Assembly (NCBI RefSeq): GCF_004340685.1
Contig: NZ_SLUN01000021.1
Coordinates: 39,793-103,792 of the forward strand
DNA: 64,000 bases
Origin: Hydrogenispora ethanolica
GTDB lineage: Bacteria > Bacillota > UBA4882 > UBA8346
Reading direction: 5' to 3'
Shown: positions 60,841 to 64,000 of the stretch, in pieces
How the letters are laid out: each line of letters begins with the position of its first letter
Numbering within the stretch: position 1 is the stretch's first letter
The notes under the pieces: generated by a model
Database searches by the model: none
What the model was told of the DNA's origin: nothing
The model's input: only the letters and a program-made list of their open reading frames with translations
Program-made: the position numbers and the translations under genes

Positions 60841-62043
60841 TTGCGGAGAACGATACTACGGTTCGCATGTTGTATCCTTTTACTATGCGGCGCGGTTGCT
60901 TTCGGGGAGCAGGACATGAATGTCAAGACGCTTTTCGATTTGTTCCGGGGTCAGGAAAAAGCGGCGCTCGCTCTATTCGACGACTCTTTTTTGGCCCAAG
61001 TGCCGCCGGAGAAAGTCATCGCAATCCTCAATCTTTATCAGCAGCAGCTGGGCCCGTTGGTGAATGTCACCGGCAGGGACGGCCAGTACACGCTGGTATT
61101 TGAGAAGGGGACCGCGCCCGCGAGCATCACCTTGAACGGGAACCAAAAAATAATCGGCCTATGGTTCGGCCATTGGGCCTTGAACGAGGACTCCAAGGAA
61201 AAAATCATGGCCGAGTTTCAAAAGCTCCCCGGAAAAGTCGCGGTCTGTGTCATGAAGAACAATGAACAAGTGTTGCTGGCGCTGAACGAGAATACTCCGC
61301 TGGCGGCCGGGTCGACCTTCAAACTCTATGTCTTGAAGGCCGTATATGACCAGGTTCAAACCGGTAAAATTGCCTGGGACACCGTCATCCCCTTGAACGG
61401 CCAAAACCAATCGCTCCCCTCGGGGATATTGCAGGAATGGCCCGACAAGACTCCGGTTACTCTTAAGACCCTGACGAATTTGATGATTTCCATCAGCGAC
61501 AATACGGCCGCGGATCTACTGATCGATTATCTCGGGCGGGAGACCATTGAAAAGTATGTTTCTCCGCTCAACCGGCCTTTTTTGAAGACGGCCGAAATGT
61601 TCAAATTGAAATTCGGCGCCGACCCGTCGCTCCCCCAAAAATATATCGCGGCCGGCGCGGCGCGGAAGCGGGAAATCCTCAAAGATCTGGCCCATATGGA
61701 TTTAGCGGGGCTCCGGACCCCGCCCGCGCCGGTGTTCAGCGACGAAATCGAATGGTTTTTCAGCGCCAGGGAACTTTGTCAGACGATTCATGATCTGAGG
61801 AACAGCGATGAAATCCGCATCAACTCCGGTCTGGCCGCGAAAGCGGATTGGTCGCTCGCCGGTTACAAGGGCGGCTCCGAACCCGGGGTGCTGCAATATA
61901 CTCATTTGTTGCGGAAAAAGGATTCGAAGGATTTATACGCCCTGTCGGTCACGGTGAATGATGCCCGGAATCCGATTGATGAAGCGAAAGTGACGGAATT
62001 GACCGTAAGGTTGATCAATCTGATTAAAGAGTGGAAAGATTAG
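60841..62043 (+). CDS. Class A beta-lactamase-like serine hydrolase
   Basis: A 400-residue exported protein. TTG 60841 is preferred (GGAG 7 bases upstream) and gives a signal peptide starting MRRTILRFACCILLLCGAVA. ATG 60820 is an alternative. An N-terminal DUF3887/Orf12-like domain spans about 28-110. The catalytic domain has S158-T-F-K161, S219-D220-N221 and a YKGG motif near residue 360. The large N-terminal domain makes classic beta-lactamase function unlikely; an esterase or carboxypeptidase role is possible. The CRISPR array occupies its immediate upstream region. Confidence 0.85.
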   Translation: MRRTILRFACCILLLCGAVAFGEQDMNVKTLFDLFRGQEKAALALFDDSFLAQVPPEKVIAILNLYQQQLGPLVNVTGRDGQYTLVFEKGTAPASITLNGNQKIIGLWFGHWALNEDSKEKIMAEFQKLPGKVAVCVMKNNEQVLLALNENTPLAAGSTFKLYVLKAVYDQVQTGKIAWDTVIPLNGQNQSLPSGILQEWPDKTPVTLKTLTNLMISISDNTAADLLIDYLGRETIEKYVSPLNRPFLKTAEMFKLKFGADPSLPQKYIAAGAARKREILKDLAHMDLAGLRTPPAPVFSDEIEWFFSARELCQTIHDLRNSDEIRINSGLAAKADWSLAGYKGGSEPGVLQYTHLLRKKDSKDLYALSVTVNDARNPIDEAKVTELTVRLINLIKEWKD

Positions 62044-62267
62044 GGAGCTTGATTCATTCGGATACGATGAAGTTTTTTTTAGAATCGTATAGAAATTATG
62101 TTTTTTTGGGTTAATACAGTTCATTCTATCTTTTCTGTTCGGCTGATATCCATCTCTGTTATCTCGCCTTCGACGTGAAAATGAAATCATTCCTGAAACC
62201 GGATATTGGAGTTTCCTTCCCATATCTAATGATGCTTATCGATTGATACTCAGGGAGGCGCGTGTAG

Positions 62268-62630
62268 ATGACGGTTGTTTTATCGATTAAACCGGAGTAT
62301 GCTGCTAAAATTTTTGCTGGAGAGAAACTGGTTGAGTATAGAAGAAAGTCGATTAAGAACGTTGAAAAAGTAATCGTTTATGTGACGAAACCGGTGGGTA
62401 AGGTTTTGGGTGAATTTGAAGTAGCGGAGATTCTTACCGCCAATCCGGAAGAGTTGTGGGAACGAACTTCACGTATTGGAGGGATTGGTAAAGAGGCCTA
62501 TTTTGAATATTTTAGAGACTCCGAGCAAGCTTTCGCATTAGCAATCAAAAATGTTAAGAAATACGAAGAGGAACGAGAATTGAAAGACTATGGGTTAAAA
62601 ATGGCTCCGCAGTTTTTTGCATATGTGTGA
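62268..62630 (+). CDS. ASCH-domain protein
   Basis: A 120-residue protein. It opens VVLSIKPEYAAKIFAGEKLV followed by EYRRK, the ASCH/PUA-like signature (IKPEYA, G-K-VEYR-K), then VYVTKPVGKVLGEFEV. ASCH domains bind RNA or nucleosides, and some are amidohydrolases on modified cytidines. It is monocistronic. Confidence 0.85.
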   Translation: MTVVLSIKPEYAAKIFAGEKLVEYRRKSIKNVEKVIVYVTKPVGKVLGEFEVAEILTANPEELWERTSRIGGIGKEAYFEYFRDSEQAFALAIKNVKKYEEERELKDYGLKMAPQFFAYV

Positions 62631-62725
62631 ACAGCCATATAGACTATTAGTATGGGAAATAGAGTGGGGAATACATGATGAATCTGAATATGATAGGTTA
62701 ATTTTTAGATGGATTTCAAACTGTT

Positions 62726-63121
62726 TTATCTAAATTTCACCGCCGTTCCATACATCTGCAGATAAAAGAATTGAAAATCCGTCGTATCCAAATCGATATC
62801 TTGCCGCATACCCACAATCGCATCTGCTCCCAAAAAAGCAGCCCGCTTCTTCAATTCCTGCACCGCTATATAAAACGCTTTGTCAAAGTTATTTTGACCG
62901 ACAGACCATTCACCATAGAGGAATCCCCAGTCCATCTTTTCCACCGAAAAACTACCGGTAGATTTCATGATTTCAATCTCTTCTTTATATTCCTTAATCA
63001 ATTTGGACAGTGCGCTGGAAAACAATCCTTTATTGGAAACCTGAAAATATACCGGCCCAATAACCTCATATTCCTGTTTTAAATCTACCGTTGTCACAAT
63101 GATCTCATTGAAACTGGTCAT
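62726..63121 (-). CDS. YbjQ-like (DUF74) protein
   Basis: A 131-residue protein from ATG 63121 (AGGAGG upstream). The C-terminal part ELKKRAAFLGADAIVGMRQD followed by IDL is typical of the YbjQ/heavy-metal-binding DUF74 family (A-x-GADA-VG). The N-terminal half is more divergent. Function unknown. Confidence 0.75.
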   Translation of the reverse strand: MTSFNEIIVTTVDLKQEYEVIGPVYFQVSNKGLFSSALSKLIKEYKEEIEIMKSTGSFSVEKMDWGFLYGEWSVGQNNFDKAFYIAVQELKKRAAFLGADAIVGMRQDIDLDTTDFQFFYLQMYGTAVKFR

Positions 63122-63264
63122 AATGAACCTCCTGTTATATCCTTCATTGAAAACCAAACTCACCCCCTCGGTCCCCCTCTCTTTCTGACAAGACGGCTGA
63201 CTTTTACCCGAATTGCCAGACACTCAGTTAAAGGGTAGAATAAAGAACTAAGGAGCTGAGTGTA

Positions 63265-63570
63265 GTGGTCAAAGAACGGAAAGTGTATAGTAAAGAATTC
63301 AAGGAACAAGCAGTAATACTCAGTGAGACAAGCGGAAAAGCAGTGAGTAAGATAGCCGAAGATCTCGGGATCCGGGAAAATCTGCTTTGGCGTTGGAAAA
63401 AGGAGAAACGTCTGGCTGGAGCCAACAGCTTCCCGGGTAACGGTAACCGGCAGGCCGGGAGCGACCTCGAAGAAGAGATCCGTCGCTTAAAACAGGAGCT
63501 ACATCTTGTCCAGATGGAGCGTGACATCCTAAAAAAAGCGGTGGCCATCTTCTCACAACCCCAGAAATGA
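63265..63570 (+). CDS. IS3-family transposase OrfA
   Basis: 101 residues from GTG 63265 (AAGGAG upstream). The HTH_Tnp_1 domain reads [41 protein letters not shown] leucine-zipper-like tail follows ([28 protein letters not shown]). AAAAAAG near 63531-63538 is a likely -1 slip site for making the OrfAB fusion transposase. Confidence 0.92.
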   Translation: MVKERKVYSKEFKEQAVILSETSGKAVSKIAEDLGIRENLLWRWKKEKRLAGANSFPGNGNRQAGSDLEEEIRRLKQELHLVQMERDILKKAVAIFSQPQK

Positions 63571-64000
63571 AATATGGGGTTATCCTCGAGACTGCTAAAG
63601 AATACAAGGGAAAGTATAGCATTACGAAGATGTGCCAATTCCTCGAAGTCTCGCGGAGTGGTTATCATGAATGGGTCAAACGGGACGAAAGCCTTCGCAA
63701 AAAGAAAGACCGGGAGCTTTCTGAAAAGATTCGAATGATTTTTGAGCAAAGTAAGGGGCGATATGGCAGCCCCCGCATCTTTGAAGAATTACGCGACCAA
63801 GGGATTCGATGTAGCCGGAAGCGTGTCGCACGACTCATGCGGGAAATGGGATTAAAGGCTCGCCACAAACGAAAATTCAAGGAAACCACTAACTCTAGGC
63901 ACAACCATCCGGTGGCTCCGAATTCGCTGAACCGGCAGTTTCAAACGGATGCTCCCAATCAAGTCTGGGCTGCTGATATTACCTACATTCGCACATTGGA
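63567..64000 (+). CDS. IS3-family transposase OrfB (cut by window end)
   Basis: ATG 63567 overlaps the OrfA stop (ATGA), in the -1 frame. Residues 1-144 are present: the HTH_21 region ([53 protein letters not shown]) and the beginning of the rve integrase core, with the first DDE aspartate in [11 protein letters not shown]. The rest lies beyond the window, so whether the element is intact cannot be seen. Confidence 0.92.
   Translation, partial: MKYGVILETAKEYKGKYSITKMCQFLEVSRSGYHEWVKRDESLRKKKDRELSEKIRMIFEQSKGRYGSPRIFEELRDQGIRCSRKRVARLMREMGLKARHKRKFKETTNSRHNHPVAPNSLNRQFQTDAPNQVWAADITYIRTL

Overview
The window looks like a chromosomal segment of a low-to-mid GC Bacillota, possibly an anaerobic or sporulating Clostridia-like or Hydrogenispora-like lineage. 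The signs are strong GGAGG ribosome sites, many TTG and GTG starts, sigma-A type promoters, YesMN-type two-component control, and YtrA/YtrB-like and AzlB/C/D-like operons. No rRNA, convincing tRNA or replication gene is present, so the assignment rests on gene style only.

Layout. 1-3.4 kb: a truncated YvlD/holin-like membrane protein, a LuxR helix-turn-helix relic, and an AT-rich patch with a HEPN-like protein, a DUF4365 nuclease-like protein and an XRE regulator. 3.5-4.0 kb: a SymE-DUF5348 chimera divergent from the XRE gene. 4-5.3 kb: non-coding, with a 21-bp periodic array full of DnaA-box-like sequences. 5.4-14.7 kb: a sugar-acid catabolic locus with two DHDPS-family aldolases or dehydratases, an FGGY kinase, an IclR regulator, a sugar ABC importer without its ATPase, and a LarA-family racemase or epimerase. 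GGAAC-N3-GTTCC palindromes before three of these genes suggest one IclR regulon. 15-20 kb: a second 21/63-bp array, a small coiled-coil protein, a CGGC protein, a TetR regulator, a cysteine desulfurase and several hairpin repeats.

20-28 kb: a MATE exporter, an acetyltransferase, a secreted glucosaminidase, a frameshifted four-helix-bundle gene inside 32-bp inverted repeats, a broken FMN reductase, a stand-alone DUF5348 gene beside a decayed XRE gene, and a YtrA-type GntR/ABC operon. 28.6-39.2 kb: a YesM/YesN two-component system followed by an Ssu/Tau-like importer (binding protein, two permeases, two ATPases), a sulfatase and a TauE/SafE exporter. Together these suggest uptake and desulfation of a sulfate ester or sulfonate with sulfur-anion efflux. 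The two ATPases carry complementary defects that would leave one canonical and one degenerate ATP site. 39.2-41.8 kb: an ABC-2 export operon. 42-46.8 kb: a CPBP protease, a methyltransferase, a GT-B-like transferase and an endonuclease IV-like TIM barrel, with a relic of the last at 42.9 kb.

47-51.4 kb: an M35-like protein that seems to have lost its zinc motif, and a large LamG-LamG-phospholipase D protein split by a frameshift at a C7 tract. 51.9-57.6 kb: an alpha/alpha-toroid protein, an AraC regulator, a broken MFS gene with its intact TetR regulator and operators, and an lrp-azlC-azlD operon. 58-64 kb: a beta-helix lipoprotein, two further 21-bp periodic arrays, a five-repeat orphan CRISPR array directly abutting a class A beta-lactamase-like gene, an ASCH protein, a YbjQ-like protein and the left part of an IS3-family element that runs off the end.

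Recurring themes are short dispersed hairpin repeats, exact 21-bp periodic intergenic arrays, and several recently broken genes. All functional assignments are from reading translations by eye; no database search was run.
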